This document shows positions 25,801-36,588 of a DNA stretch of 64,000 bases, piece by piece. The position numbers and the translations under genes are program-made. The notes under the pieces are model-generated. The model was not told where the DNA came from. It saw nothing but the letters and a program-made list of their open reading frames with translations, and made no database searches. The stretch is taken from contig NC_059537.1 of assembly GCF_905220415.1 (NCBI RefSeq), positions 8,811,622-8,875,621 on the forward strand, read 5' to 3'. This DNA is from Colias croceus. Lineage: Eukaryota > Arthropoda > Insecta > Lepidoptera > Pieridae. Each line of letters starts with the position of its first letter. Positions within the stretch are counted from its first letter, which is position 1.

Positions 25801-28800
25801 ACACGCCCATACATTTAGTACGAGTCATTTTACTCATTAGGTAGGCTTTCAATATCAGTTTAAAGTTATTGATATCTGCAATAGTTACGGAATAATCGCC
25901 TGTGCACACTTAACGATTACACCCTGTATATGCTCTGTAACAAAAACATTTCACTTGCACGATTCAGAGCGATATATCAACACAACAATCTTATAGATAT
26001 CTATATACTAGTTGCTCGCCTGGATCAGCCCATTTTTCAATGATTAATTAAAGTCATATTATAAAAATCATTAAAATATTTTTAGTGGTTCTTGAATTAT
26101 AAGTGGTGTAAATAACACGGCTTTTTTATATGTGTACATGTAAGCTAATGACTTATAACGGAATTAATTGTTGTAACAATATTATCATTGCAAGTATGTT
26201 TATAGTTTCTAAATCATATTATCTGTCTATCTCACTCTTAATAAAAGTAGTAATAGTGTCGTTCCTTGCACTCTATTTACCTGCTTAATATGATGTGCCG
26301 TGGCGTTATGTTCAGTGGGACGGTGTACAGGGGCCACTAACAGCGCAAGTAATTCCCTACGAGAGCAACCCTCTACGTCTGCTTCCACAAGCGCAGACAA
26401 AACACCGACCATTGCCTTTAACGCACCACCTAGAATTTAATAATTTGTACTATTTTTTTTTATACTATGGATCTATAATTAAAATATTCAAGTCATGATT
26501 TCCTATTATTATTTCCGAATAAAAGCAAGTACATATGACTAGGCAATAATGTATTGACTCTGGTTGCGATCTTGCAAATATGACTTCGAGTTTCAAAGCA
26601 CTGACAGTAAAATCACTCATACAACAATCAGCTTGAGCTTTTGAAGTGAAACAAACTTCTTTAGGCGCGTTGAGAGTAAAAGTTCAAGGTCGCGACTCGC
26701 TTCATGGCAATGCCGACGCGTCACGGAGTAAGGCGACGATTTTGGTGTCTTTGAATCTTGCTAAAGAAGTTTCACTTTTGACACGTGTCCTCGGCGCGCA
26801 CGCTCTTTTTTAACTATATTTAGTATGTTATACGATATTAGCACTGAAGCATTTTGTATCCAATTATTGTCCTTTTTATATTTGGAACATATGTAAAGAA
26901 GAATTAATAAATCAATTATCTAGTAATCTAATACGCCGGTCACACACTCGACGAGTGGTATGGGAAGTAACGAGGAAAGTAGGCAGAGACATAGTGTGGC
27001 AACGTTACTCGTCATGCCACTCGTCGTGCTCATCATCTAGACACGCGGCAGCGTGTCAAGCCGAGTTCAAGCGAAGAGAACTGGCGAGCAGCAGCCGTGT
27101 GTATATTTACACGAACCATTTCGAGCCACTTTTCACCCCCTTATAACTCGAAAACTATTTAAGGTATATAAACCAAATTTGGTACATATCAAGAGGACCT
27201 CAAGATAAACAAGAACCTTAAATTTCATAAATACAGATTAAACAGTTGCGTAGATATTAATATCCAAAAATCGCAATTTTTAAGACTGACTGACTTATAG
27301 ACATATACAAAACCTAACCCACTTCCAGATGACCTAGAAAGTTCAAATTTTGTAATCAACTAGGTAATAGTGAGTGTACAAAGGAAAAAATCAGAAAATA
27401 CTGAATTTATTTGTATTTAAATTTTTTTTCAATGACATAAATTTTGTTTGTATGGAAAAATGGAAAAGTTTAAAAAAAAAGAAAATAGTATATTCACCTT
27501 ACTAGTCTTAAAAAATAGATCAAAACTAATCAGTGGCCGAAAAAAATTTTGAAATCCATCAATAAATGACTGAGATATAGATTATTAAAGTTTACATATT
27601 TTAGGACGAAACATCTGTAGATTCGAAGCGCCTCTGACATCACACTCGCTCGCGCTAGTAGATATCGCTAATTCGCTAGGGCGGATTACTTCAATTGCAT
27701 GATTTCTTTATTCAAAACTGTTATTAAACGTAAAATAAAAGAAAATTGTAATAAAAATATTGCCTTTATTGCTCATACAGTTAAAAATAATATATAATTT
27801 TACATATTCACATTTATTTATTCTTTATTTATGAGTGTTTAGTTTAGTTTTAATTTCAGTGTAAATAAATAAATAAATAAATAAAATCTTTATTTTGCTT
27901 TAAACATGGTATTCAATGGTGATACAATTATATTAATAAAGCACAAACATGTTTAGCCAATACAAGCATGCAAAAATAATTACCATAAATGGTGTAATGG
28001 AAGAAGGCTTCGTCGAAGGTCGAAATGATTTAATTTGCGTAATATTAATATGAGTGAAACATCTTTAGGCGCGTTTAGAGTAAAATTTCAAGATCGCGTC
28101 ATGGCAATACCGTAACGTCATGGAGTAAGGCGACGATTCTTCTACAACGATCTTTGCATCTTGGTAATAGTGTGTGTACAAATTCACGCTGGATGTTTAG
28201 AAAATCATGTAATCTTTTAAACAGAAAACGAGTTTAAAAAATTGCAGATAATGACGGGGCAATGTGCGCTGACATTCATAACATACAAGAAAATATAGAA
28301 AATAATACTAAACAAACCATACAGAGAAACCGCAAGAAAAAAAATCGTATATAAAAAGTATTATATTTATAAAGTAAATCAAATTTGCAGAGTAATTATC
28401 TGTACAAAAAGTAATGATATCCCACTAAAAACATAAATGTAAAAATTGGAGCCGAGTTCAATCGTTGACTTAATTTGCCAAAAAAAGAAATGAGATCTAA
28501 ATGTGTGCCAAGTTCTGCAGACAGTCTAGAAATTTATTTACAAAGATGTATTAAGTTCTTAGGTTGACTGAAAACTCAATTGTTTTATTTTCCCTTAGAG
28601 AACAATGTTTATTCCAAAATATAACTTTTTTAATTTGAATAATATAATTATTTTCACAAAGCAAACAACTAATGACCTATTGAACCCCATAATTTGATGA
28701 GGCTAGTTTTACATACTGTTTATATTTTGTGAGGTTCTAAAAACTAGCCTCATCAAATTATGGGGTTCAATAGGTCATTAGTTGTTTGCTTTGTGAAAAT

Positions 28801-31800
28801 AATTATATTATTCAAATTAAAAAAGTTATATTTTGGAATAAACATTGTTCTCTAAGGGAAAATAAAACAATTGAGTTTTCAGTCAACCTAAGAACTTAAT
28901 ACATCTTTGTAAATAAATTTCTAGACTGTCTGCAGAACTTGGCACACATTTAGATCTCATTTCTTTTTTTGGCAAATTAAGTCAACGATTGAACTCGGCT
29001 CCAATTTTTACATTTATGTTTTTAGTGGGATCCTGCTCACTGCTCCCTATTTTGTCGGTTTTTGCGCGCGAGTCAAAGGACCGGCAATACGAGTGCGAAT
29101 GTCTGGCCACATACATACTCGCGCGATCGCAGTCCGCATCGAGCGCTCGCGCAAGACGCACACGTATGCAAAATTGGAAATTATGTCGTCGCTAAGAATG
29201 GAATGGTCAAATGAAAGTGTTAATGTTTTTTATGTTTGAGGACGACGACGACGATGTATATTTTTACTACATACATTAATATAATTATCTATAGTAAAAA
29301 TGCATAGCGCGCACGCTACCATCGTTTTAACGTCCATTGTGTGAGACAAGGCAAATGACAAGTGAGGAGCGTCGCGAGTAGAGCAGTGTGTGGGCAGAGA
29401 GGGCAATGTCGCGGCGAATAACGCAGCGCGAGGAGCATAGTGTGGCAGAAGCATAAAGGTATTTCATAGTGTTAAGTATGTTTCACCTTGCAGCAGCGGC
29501 GAGTTGGCCAGCGCCAGTATGTTGGGCGTGAGCGCGGCGCGCGCGTCGTGCGTGAGCGCGGCCGGGCAGCGCCGGCACACGCGCGCCACCAGCGTCAGCG
29601 CCGTCTGCGCGCAGTGCAGGTCCGCCTCGCACACCAGCGCCGGCACCTCGGTCAGCACCTGGTGCACACCACGGTAATAAACATATAAATATTATGTGTA
29701 GCAGCCCTTAGGCTGGTTGCAGAGCTTGACCGACCATCAGTGCGTACCGTCCGCGTCGGTCCTGACGATACGCATCAACAATGTGTATGACTATGACACT
29801 AATACGCATGACAATACGCGTGCGTATGGTCGGTCTAGCTATGAACGGTTTTATGAATTTCCATACATATGACAAGCGCGACTGACGTACGCACTGATGG
29901 TCGGTCAAGCTCTGCAACCAGCCTTATAGGTAGCAGGAAGAAGCTAAATGCGTATGAGGGGTACTTTGGTGCACATTTTGCAGGTTTTTTAGGTGGCAAT
30001 TCTCTCTGGCGCTCTCGTTTACTCCCATACAATTGGACAGTGTGCGCAAACGAGAGCACAATATCACTGTTACTGGGCGGGGCCAGGTCGTAGAAGATAA
30101 TAATAAGAAAATATGTGATTAAAGGAAAAGTGTGGGTCATATGCGAAACATGACTCGTTAGAGGTTCAGGTATGAATATGTTGACTTCGTGTTTTAAATT
30201 GCAGACCCGTAAGTCAAAAAATAAACACATAGAATCGTTTAATGATGATTTTAAGACCAAGCTTTGCAATTATTTTCTATCGAGCCGATTTCGTCCAATT
30301 ATGTATCGAGTCCATTTACGGTCTTCGAAATATTATGATGAATATTAACATATATTTTTTTTGATGGGCTAGAATATTTTTTTTTTAAACTGCTCCAATA
30401 ACTTCAATTTGGTCTTGTCAGCCCCTTAATGGAAATTAATAAACTGAAAATTATAATGACATATTATGTATATTTATTGTGGAAATAAAGCTTGTAATAC
30501 AATAAAATTCCTTATGGGAGGCCCGAGTCCCACCACTGGGAACATATTATATGGACTGATGACAATCACGCTCAAAAATTGTCCGAAGCAAAACTCTGCC
30601 TACGCGTTTATTAGGTATAGTTTTCTAATTAGCGACTTTGAACCTAATTTTACATACATACTTAAAAACAATGTCTGATATTTAATAAGAAAGATTTTGT
30701 GTCAGAATTGTAAGATTATATTATATTGAAAATATTTATATTTATTTATTGAATTGAAAATGAAGTATTCAAGGAAATATTGATATTTTGCTTATGGAAA
30801 CTTATTATTTGTATGCTAAAATACTTTACCTTACTCAACAATTCTATACTAATAGCATTGCTGTAGTTTTGCACTAAGGTGTCGAGTAGTACCAATGTCG
30901 AAAGTTTTAATGCTCGTTGATTTTTTCGCAAAAATGATCCCAAAATAGGCACCGCATCTGACTGCAAAATTCGAAATACCGTTAATAAATTCCTTGTTTA
31001 AAAATTCAAAAGATATAAAAATGCACCAAAAATTACAATACATACCAATATAGGTCTCAGATCAATACGAAGAGGCGACGACGCAATTTTAGTCAATGCT
31101 TTCACTGTTGTAAGTCGTGTGATTTCATTGCGTAATCTTTCCAAAAAGATTGGCAAACATACAGGCAGTTCATTCTGAAACAAAAGAAGTAGATTTCAAG
31201 AAATCAGATTTTATTACAAGCATTTCGGTACAAACCATTTGTTTTCCTTTAATTTTTTTAGATCAATTAAAATGCATACAATTATGTGCTCTATTCACCT
31301 GTAAATAGTCACCAAAGTGGCATATAAGCTGTCCGCATGTGGCGATCGCTCTTTCCTTCACCTCTTGGTCCATGTCCGTAGCGCGCAGTCTCACGAGCGT
31401 ACATTCGTACATCGCGGGTATGAACTGCTGGAACTCTGCCGGTGGCGCCTCTACTTGTACATCCCCATCGATGTTTTCGATGTTATCTGTACATATTATG
31501 AATACGTAGTTATTTAAAAAAGTTATATAGTTCTAGATTGTATGATTGTATGTGGGTTGGTCTGCTTAACAAAAAGGAGAGTTTAAAATACAAACACTTG
31601 GAAGGTAACACCATTGTTTAACAAAAACAAAGGACAATTTTCTTTCTAGATTTAATAGTAGCAAGTATTTTATCTTATATTCCCTAAATGCATATGACTC
31701 AATCTGTTAAATTGTTCAAATCTTGGCCAACATCAATTAAAGTCGTATTATATTCGTAGTGCAGTTTGTAAATGAGTAGATAGAAGGATAGGAGAGAGTG

Positions 31801-34800
31801 CAGACTAAGTACAAACATGAAAAATCTCATAACATAAACTAAACAACATACCGAGTGGGCGCATGATCTTAACGAGCGCCTGCAGCACGCGCAGCGCCTC
31901 CGCGGTGACCTTGTAGAAGGGGTCGGGCACGCACGCCAGCACGGCCGGCAGCAGCGCCGCCACGTGCGCGCGCAGCCCCGCCGCGCCCGCGCCGCGCACC
32001 AGCCACCACACGAACACCAGCGTCTCGATCTTCATCGACGACGCCGTGCCCTTGTCCCTGTGGACCGTGCAATTTATTAACGTTACTGTTTAAAAAAAAA
32101 AAAAGTGAAGTCCCATGTCCCCGTAGTGGGGTAAGGGGCAGATGCATTATGCATACATCTGTTTCACTGATCGATTTTTCTTTAGGGACAAGTAGGTGAT
32201 CAGCCTTCTGTGTCCTACCAGACCGAGACATTTTTTTTTCTTCGTCTCCACCGGGAATCGAACCCAGGACCCCTCGGTTCTACGCTCACGCGTCAACCAC
32301 TGTACCAAGGAGGCGGTCCACTGTACCACGTTACTGTTTAGGTGTGCCTTAATAGTGACCATTTTAGGATTAATAATAAAATATTATGTAGACAGAACAT
32401 CTACAATATTAAAAACACAAAAGTGCCAAAAAACCGAGTGACACATCTTTGTGTTCAGGCATCACATGATGTTATCAAATCATGATGTTATCAGTCAATA
32501 TCCAATACTAATTCACTGTAAAACTTTGTTAAAAAATATTTTTTTATAAATCAGAAAAACAATGTTGTAGGGTAAAAAGACTATTACGCTACACATAAGT
32601 TTCAATATCTGCCTAATATCACAATATACAGATACATAAAGTAAGGAAACTTCATACAAAATGTTCGAAATGGCTCCCCCCCCCATCAAGCGTGTTTTCG
32701 AGGGTATTGAGGGGGATCGATAGTAGCGGGTGACACATCCATAGATTTTGAATATAGTATGGAAAAAAGTTTAAAGTGATGTCAATTCACATTAAATAAA
32801 TATCGATTGTTTCAGTTTGTAGCCCTTTCAATAAATTTATTTGTAAATAGCGTATCTGACTACAAGTTAAGAGACTATTTTTTAATTTCTATAGATATGG
32901 CAGCATGAGTTTTAAATTAAGTTGACATATTTTCTACCAAAATGATAGCTACAAATAGTCACTATTAGGAGTCCAGTCTGTTTAAAGGTGGCATCTATTT
33001 TTACGCAATCTAGAAGAGCACGAAAATATAAAAAAAAGGAAACCTTAAAAAAATCTTGTTTAAATTTATGTGCATAATTACGTAAATATTAGGGAAGAAA
33101 AAGATAGATATTATAATTATTGTATTTTTATCGATACGTGGCGTCTCCACTTTGTCAAGCACTAAGCCTGTCAAACTATTTTCTTTTTCTTCCTAAAACA
33201 AAAAGGTAGAGGTTCTATGCTCGTATAATAATAATTTTAATTTATTTTTGCATATTTTGTGTTATTTAATTTAATTTATCGTTTTAAAAATAATTTAGTA
33301 GGTATACCTACATACAAGTATTGTAAATTCTGGTTTAAAATAATTATTGAATATAATATGTATAATACAAATATCAAGCATTATAAATAATTTAGGTAGG
33401 TACATTAATTAATAGCCTTCGGCGTCCATAACAAAACAAGATTTCGAAATATAGCACTGATAAAAACGTATTTACTTTTACAAGCTGTATTAATTCGGAT
33501 TGTTTCTTCTTGTAAATTCATATTTAGGCTACACCATTTTTGTATTTTAACGGGTTTTAATCTCCAAATTACCACAAAATCAACTGTGAAAAAAAGCAAA
33601 CAGAAATATACAGGCCGAATTGATAACCTTCTCCTTTATTTTTCAAGTCGGTTAAATATCAAAAAGTAACAGCCCTATAGCTATACGTCATAATTTCATG
33701 GGGGAGGGCTTAGTTTCCTAACTGTATGTACGTAGTACATATCTGTCAACTGTGCTAATATGCAAATTATAAACACACTTTCACCAAAGACAAGTACTCA
33801 CATGAGGGGCGGTGTGAGCGCGCGTATCACCCTTGCGGCGTGGTCTGTGAGGCAACCGGGCGCGGCCGCCAGCAGCTCGCGCAGTAGAGCCAACGCCGCA
33901 CCACGAGCACGCACGCTCCGCCCGCGGATCACGCGTAACGCCCCGCGGACTATACTTGGCACCTATGCACCAACATTTTCAATCAGCAATAAACAAATGT
34001 TCACTTATAACAAAACAAAATTAAATTAAATAAATATGTATGTTTAGCATAAATAATTCATAATATGTATTGGATTCATCATTCCGAAATGAAATAAATT
34101 ATTTTAACTTAATATATAATATGAAATAAGACAGTCATACCATTAGATTCATTTATTCAAATTGGAATGAAAAATTAATGAAAAAGCATTAAAAAAATGC
34201 TTCTATAAAAATCAACATGTACCTAAATGATCACAAGTAGAAAAGGTTTGAATTTTCTGATATTTGCAATGTTTTCGCCCTGGAAATAGCTACATTAATA
34301 TGCCTGTATTACAAAAGGTACATTATATTATATACTTTCATAAATCAATATTTTGTGAAAATTGATAACATACCCTTTGAATAAGCAATGCTTGTGGAGA
34401 GTTGTCAGTGGGCGCGATAGTCATCTGTAGAGCGGGAGGCGGGCGCGTTGCTCTAAGTAACGCCGTGTACGCACTCAAAATGTCGCACTTTACATTCTCT
34501 TCGCGCTCTTAAACATAAATAAATACACAATATTACTATAGTACCAAAGTTATTTGTTCTTATCTTATAAATAATTAATTAGTCTAAACAATAATTATTA
34601 TTGTAATTGTTACTATTTTTGGCATATTCTCTTGTGTTTTCATTGAAGATTAAATCTTACCTTTGAACCTGGCTATCAATGCTGGTGAAACTGTAATGTA
34701 CATTTCTGCTAACAGCTCATGCCGAGTTGAAATCACAGACTCCAGGCATTTTGCTGCAGCCCTTCTCACCTGTATAAAAGAGATTGTTTTGTACAAAATT

Positions 34801-36588
34801 ATAATCTTAAAATAAAATGATTTAATAATTATTGATGATTGGGTACATGCATGACTTGTTTTAAATAAGATTTAAAATGGAAAAAAAGATAAAGCTGATA
34901 AATAAATAAAAATCATACCTTCCAAGACATATCATCATCATCTGAATATTCTTCAGAATCGGACTCAGGGTCTGCATCTGGTTCAAAAGATTCTTCCTCC
35001 ATTTCTTCGTCCTCTCCACCACCTCCTTCTTCCTCATCTTCATAGTTATAATTTGGATCATATGTTATCATTTTTAAGCACAAATCAATAATCTGAAATA
35101 TATATAAAAAAGTTACAAATATTTCACTAAAATCTTTTGAATATTATTAAATTTTTAAAGTTTAGTCATATTAAATACGAAAAATTAAATCTCTCATCAT
35201 ATTTTGTTAAAAGAACACTTACAGTAGGTATGTGAGGTTGAACCTCTTTGGGACATTTAAGTACAATAGCTTCAAGGGCTTGCAAACAGTGCTCCCTCAA
35301 TTCTTCATCAGAATCAGTGGAATGTTCTAGAACCTGAGGTGCTACTCTCCATAACTGTTCACCAAATCTATGTCCAGCTTGACGACTAAAAGTTAAACCA
35401 TCAATTAATTAATTTTCAGTGAAACTTTTTTATTTTATTTAGAATAATAAATATGTTGAGCTCATGATTACTTACCAAATGGAAGCAATACATTGTATAT
35501 GTGTACGGCTTACGCTAGCTGATGTAGAAGTACTTAAGCCCTCCAAAAGATGATCAATGAGTTTGTTATATAATGTAGCATTACAAGACATAACTAAATG
35601 GGATAATGCTACAATAGTTCGCTTGCGGACAGCCTGGAAAAAGATTAGAAGTATTAATTTCATACAAGTTAGTTATGGTACATGTTTAAGATTGCATTGC
35701 AGTCAAAATTTAACTAATAAAATTTAATTGCTACTATTTACCTGACGAGGTGAAGCAAGTTGTGGAAGTAAAGAATTTAATAGCATGGGGTGAAACGAAA
35801 TTAAGAGACCTCCAAATCTACTAAGTAGATCAGCCAAGATATCAAGTGCTTCCAATTGTACAGACACATCCTCTTGCTGTAAAATAAGCAGATAAATTAT
35901 TTCAAAATGGTACCCTAGTCTATAAATAACAATTTATAACTATACTTGTTACATAAAAATGTTTGGATTATAATGTCCATTTACCTTCTCAATAGCACTG
36001 CTCAGTCTACCAGTTATTTTTTTACAGACATTTGCTGCTAAAGTGTTGGATCCCAAAGGTAATTCTGATATTACAGTTTTTAGGCCAATGCTACTTATAT
36101 CACGAAGTTGCTCTGTATCTGACAACATATTGGCACAAAGGGTTTCTACAATACCCTCGACTTGGTATTCCTTGACTTTGTTTACTAATGGTCCGAGACT
36201 GTGAAAATGAGTAAAAAAGTTGTTAGACTAAAATAAACTAAGCACCATCTGTATTGTGATAAAGTAAAAATAAGGGAAACATACCACTTTACAGCCAAAT
36301 TTTGAACCTCCCCGTTCTTGTCTTCGAGTAAACGAAGTAACATTTTTACAACTTTTCTTTCAGAATCATCGTCAAGTTTGATGCTATCTTTTTGCAACTC
36401 AGTCATCAAATCATTTGTAGCCATAAATCGAAAGTCCTTATCATTAGAAGTCATCTGTAATGATAGATAAAATGAAATTATAACACTAAAAATGCTTATA
36501 ACAATGAAGAAATGTAGTTTAATTGGAAAATGAATGCACCGGTTACCTTCTCCAGAAGATTTGCTATTTGATAGGAAACACTAGCCAT
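19848..36588 (-). CDS. Cand1, cullin-associated NEDD8-dissociated protein 1 (complete)
   Basis: CAND1 wraps around unneddylated cullin-Rbx1 and exchanges substrate-receptor modules of cullin-RING ubiquitin ligases. The reading starts MASVSYQIANLLEKMTSNDK and ends SNLMDQS-stop. Conserved blocks include CLGPLVNKVKEYQVEGIVET, SAAHNKPSLVRDLLPHVLP, EVEMGPFKHSVDDGLDLRKA and KVKANSVKQEYEKQDELKRS, with an acidic loop (EDEEEGGGGEDEEMEEE) at the usual place before SEEYSDDDDMSWK. It spans 1,254 aa, close to the ~1,230 of animal CAND1. Exons, 5' to 3': 36547-36588, 36285-36454, 35985-36198, 35742-35876, 35476-35633, 35223-35385, 34919-35092, 34661-34769, 34374-34507, 33802-33962, 31852-32057, 31299-31486, 31046-31174, 30830-30961, 29487-29658, 26281-26429, 25126-25286, 23675-23873, 23405-23524, 23183-23320, 22462-22650, 21670-21913, 20360-20506, 19848-19978. 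All phases join. Exons after the tenth are strikingly GC-rich compared with their introns. Confidence 0.97.
20936..21635. mobile_element. MITE (GTGAAACTTC ends) carrying a nested TA-flanked MITE
   Basis: The outer element starts GTGAAACTTCT and ends ATAAAGAAGTTTCAC. Its right part (21470-21635, with AAAAGATGGCGCGTAACG and TTTTTTCCAACCCCG) is a reverse-complement relative of 52016-52172. The left part is interrupted by the element at 20946-21469. Sequence just outside (GTGTACTAGTGTACACACGT) is also shared with 52178-52200. It lies in the last long intron of Cand1. Confidence 0.7.
20946..21469. mobile_element. MITE with TATAGTAGAGCC inverted ends, copy 1
   Basis: Left end TATAGTAGAGCCATTTTAA and right end TTAAATTGGCTCGACTATA give imperfect termini of about 34 bp with GGCAACATTTGAC inside. 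TA flanks fit a Tc1/mariner-type insertion. A second copy is at 58636-59140 with the same order throughout (for example AACGTAACCTAGTAACGACG). It has no ORF and is inserted inside another MITE. Confidence 0.75.
22226..22439 (+). mobile_element. non-autonomous Helitron copy
   Basis: Interior words CCGATTACAATGAAATTTAG and ATATAGAGGGTAGCTCGGAT match the copy at 4030. The 3' end is a degenerate hairpin (GCAGACGAAGCCGAGGGC) and CTAG at 22436-22439. It ends only 22 bp from Cand1 exon 22462-22650, on the donor side. The left end is approximate. Confidence 0.6.
22690..22855. mobile_element. short MITE with GTGAAACTTTTGT inverted ends
   Basis: It begins AAAGTGAAACTTTTGTTACG and ends AAAAAGTTTCACTTTTGCC. 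The core holds an ACGATAATTATCGT palindrome. About 165 bp, intronic in Cand1. The ends recall the larger GTGAAAC-ended elements at 20936 and 52016, but the cores differ. Confidence 0.5.
22856..23182. other. Cand1 intron segment, nothing recognised
   Basis: AT-rich intron between the MITE and exon 23183-23320. I see no repeat with termini and no plausible exon. Confidence 0.5.
24273..24467 (+). mobile_element. non-autonomous Helitron copy
   Basis: Complete: host A, then TCTATACTAATATTATAAAG ... GTGAAACCGCGCGGAGCAGCTAG, then host T. The 5'-TC and 3'-CTAG termini and A|T insertion site are textbook Helitron. It closely matches 25307-25517. Confidence 0.75.
24468..25125. other. Cand1 intron segment, nothing recognised
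   Basis: About 650 bp of intron upstream (on plus) of exon 25126-25286. It contains no exon or element with clear ends that I can recognise. The reading frame seems to continue past the donor at 25125 on minus, but the conserved protein requires splicing after RHL. Confidence 0.45.
25307..25517 (+). mobile_element. non-autonomous Helitron copy
   Basis: Complete: A|TCTATACTCATATTATAAAG at the left, a GTTTGTTTGTTTG microsatellite-like run near the 5' end, and CCGCGGGGAACAGCTAG|T at the right. The 5' end lies 20 bp from Cand1 exon 25126-25286. Confidence 0.75.
25642..25926. mobile_element. 285-bp foldback MITE with ~105-bp inverted ends
   Basis: TA(TA)|CAGGGTGTAATCGTTAAG at the left and CTTAACGATTACACCCTG|TATA at the right. 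The arms continue through GTGCACAGGCGATTATTCCG and GATATC to about 105 bp each with a few differences. It has no ORF. TA-type target duplication; intronic in Cand1. Confidence 0.8.
26640..26785. mobile_element. MITE fragment, partner at 28045-28170
   Basis: It runs from GTGAAACAAACTTCTTTAGG to GCTAAAGAAGTTTCACTTT. The core (GGCGCGTTGAGAGTAAAA, CGTCACGGAGTAAGGCGACG) recurs at 28045-28170 (GGCGCGTTTAGAGTAAAA, CGTCATGGAGTAAGGCGACG). It is the same GTGAAAC-ended superfamily as 20936 and 52016. Intronic in Cand1. Confidence 0.5.
26930..28044. other. Cand1 intron: unclassified repeats, no exon
   Basis: Holds a GC-richer patch with repeated ACTCG/CGAGT words (26935-27110) that looks like a decayed MITE, then a ~550-bp AT-rich tract (from about 27110) typical of transposon interiors, and a TAAATAAATAAATAAATAAA run near 27862. 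No coding exon was recognised. Confidence 0.4.
28419..29031. repeat. perfect 292-bp inverted repeat with 29-bp loop
   Basis: The left arm 28419-28710 begins ATCCCACTAAAAACATAAAT and ends GATGAGGCTAGTTTT. The right arm 28740-29031 is its exact reverse complement as far as I can read, with no mismatch or indel and equal arm lengths. The loop is 28711-28739. Neither arm has an ORF. It lies in the Cand1 intron between exons 26281-26429 and 29487-29658, so the pre-mRNA could fold into a long dsRNA hairpin. I see no terminal repeat or target duplication that names a transposon family. An assembly foldback artefact is the main alternative. Confidence 0.93.
29036..29458. mobile_element. decayed MITE related to 52511-52798
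   Basis: It shares TTGTCGGTTTTTGCGC and CGAGTCAAAGG with 52625-52650. Its right end (GCATAGTGTGGCAGAAGCATAAAGG region) resembles the TATGCCTCCTCCACACTA end of that element. The left terminus is missing because the perfect inverted repeat abuts it. Confidence 0.4.
29711..29923. mobile_element. 213-bp MITE, PIF/Harbinger-like (TTA target duplication)
   Basis: TTA|GGCTGGTTGCAGAGCTTG at the left and CAAGCTCTGCAACCAGCC|TTA at the right. The inverted ends extend about 37 bp through ACCGACCATCAGTGCGTAC. The three-base TTA duplication fits the PIF/Harbinger group. Intronic in Cand1, just beyond exon 29487-29658. Confidence 0.75.
29924..30829. other. Cand1 intron segment with a small inverted repeat
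   Basis: Contains a short inverted repeat round GCTCTCGTTTAC ... CAAACGAGAGC (about 30010-30058). Otherwise AT-rich intron without a recognisable exon. Long frames here have no conserved features and are ignored. Confidence 0.4.
32093..32327 (-). mobile_element. tRNA-headed SINE with a 13-bp target duplication
   Basis: On the minus strand the head reads TGGTACAGTGGTTGACGCG (A-box-like) and GGTTCGATTCCCGG (B box), preceded by GACCGCCTCC as in a tRNA-derived promoter. The body continues to ACATGGGACTTCAC and a T run. The flanking direct repeat ACGTTACTGTTTA at 32080-32092 and 32328-32340 proves target-primed insertion. It lies within a Cand1 intron in the same orientation as Cand1. Confidence 0.85.
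32341..33801. other. Cand1 intron segment, possible decayed element
   Basis: AT-rich. GGAAACTTCATACAAAATG with CCCCCCCCCAT near 32646-32690, and ATGGGGGAGGGCTTAGTTTCC near 33700-33720, could be the ends of one ~1.07-kb element. The match is short and imperfect, so I do not name it. Confidence 0.3.

Noticed and set aside
29835..30269. 144-codon minus frame in a Cand1 intron
   Set aside because: No conserved domain, no splice logic, and it overlaps a MITE end; treated as chance.
32230..32318. Possible tRNA gene (B box GGTTCGATTCCCGG)
   Set aside because: No proper acceptor stem, and the sequence continues into a SINE body with a 13-bp target duplication.
32147..32441. Frames over the SINE on both strands (for example TGNRTQDPSVLRS)
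   Set aside because: This is the translated tRNA-like head of the SINE, a common false ORF, not a gene.
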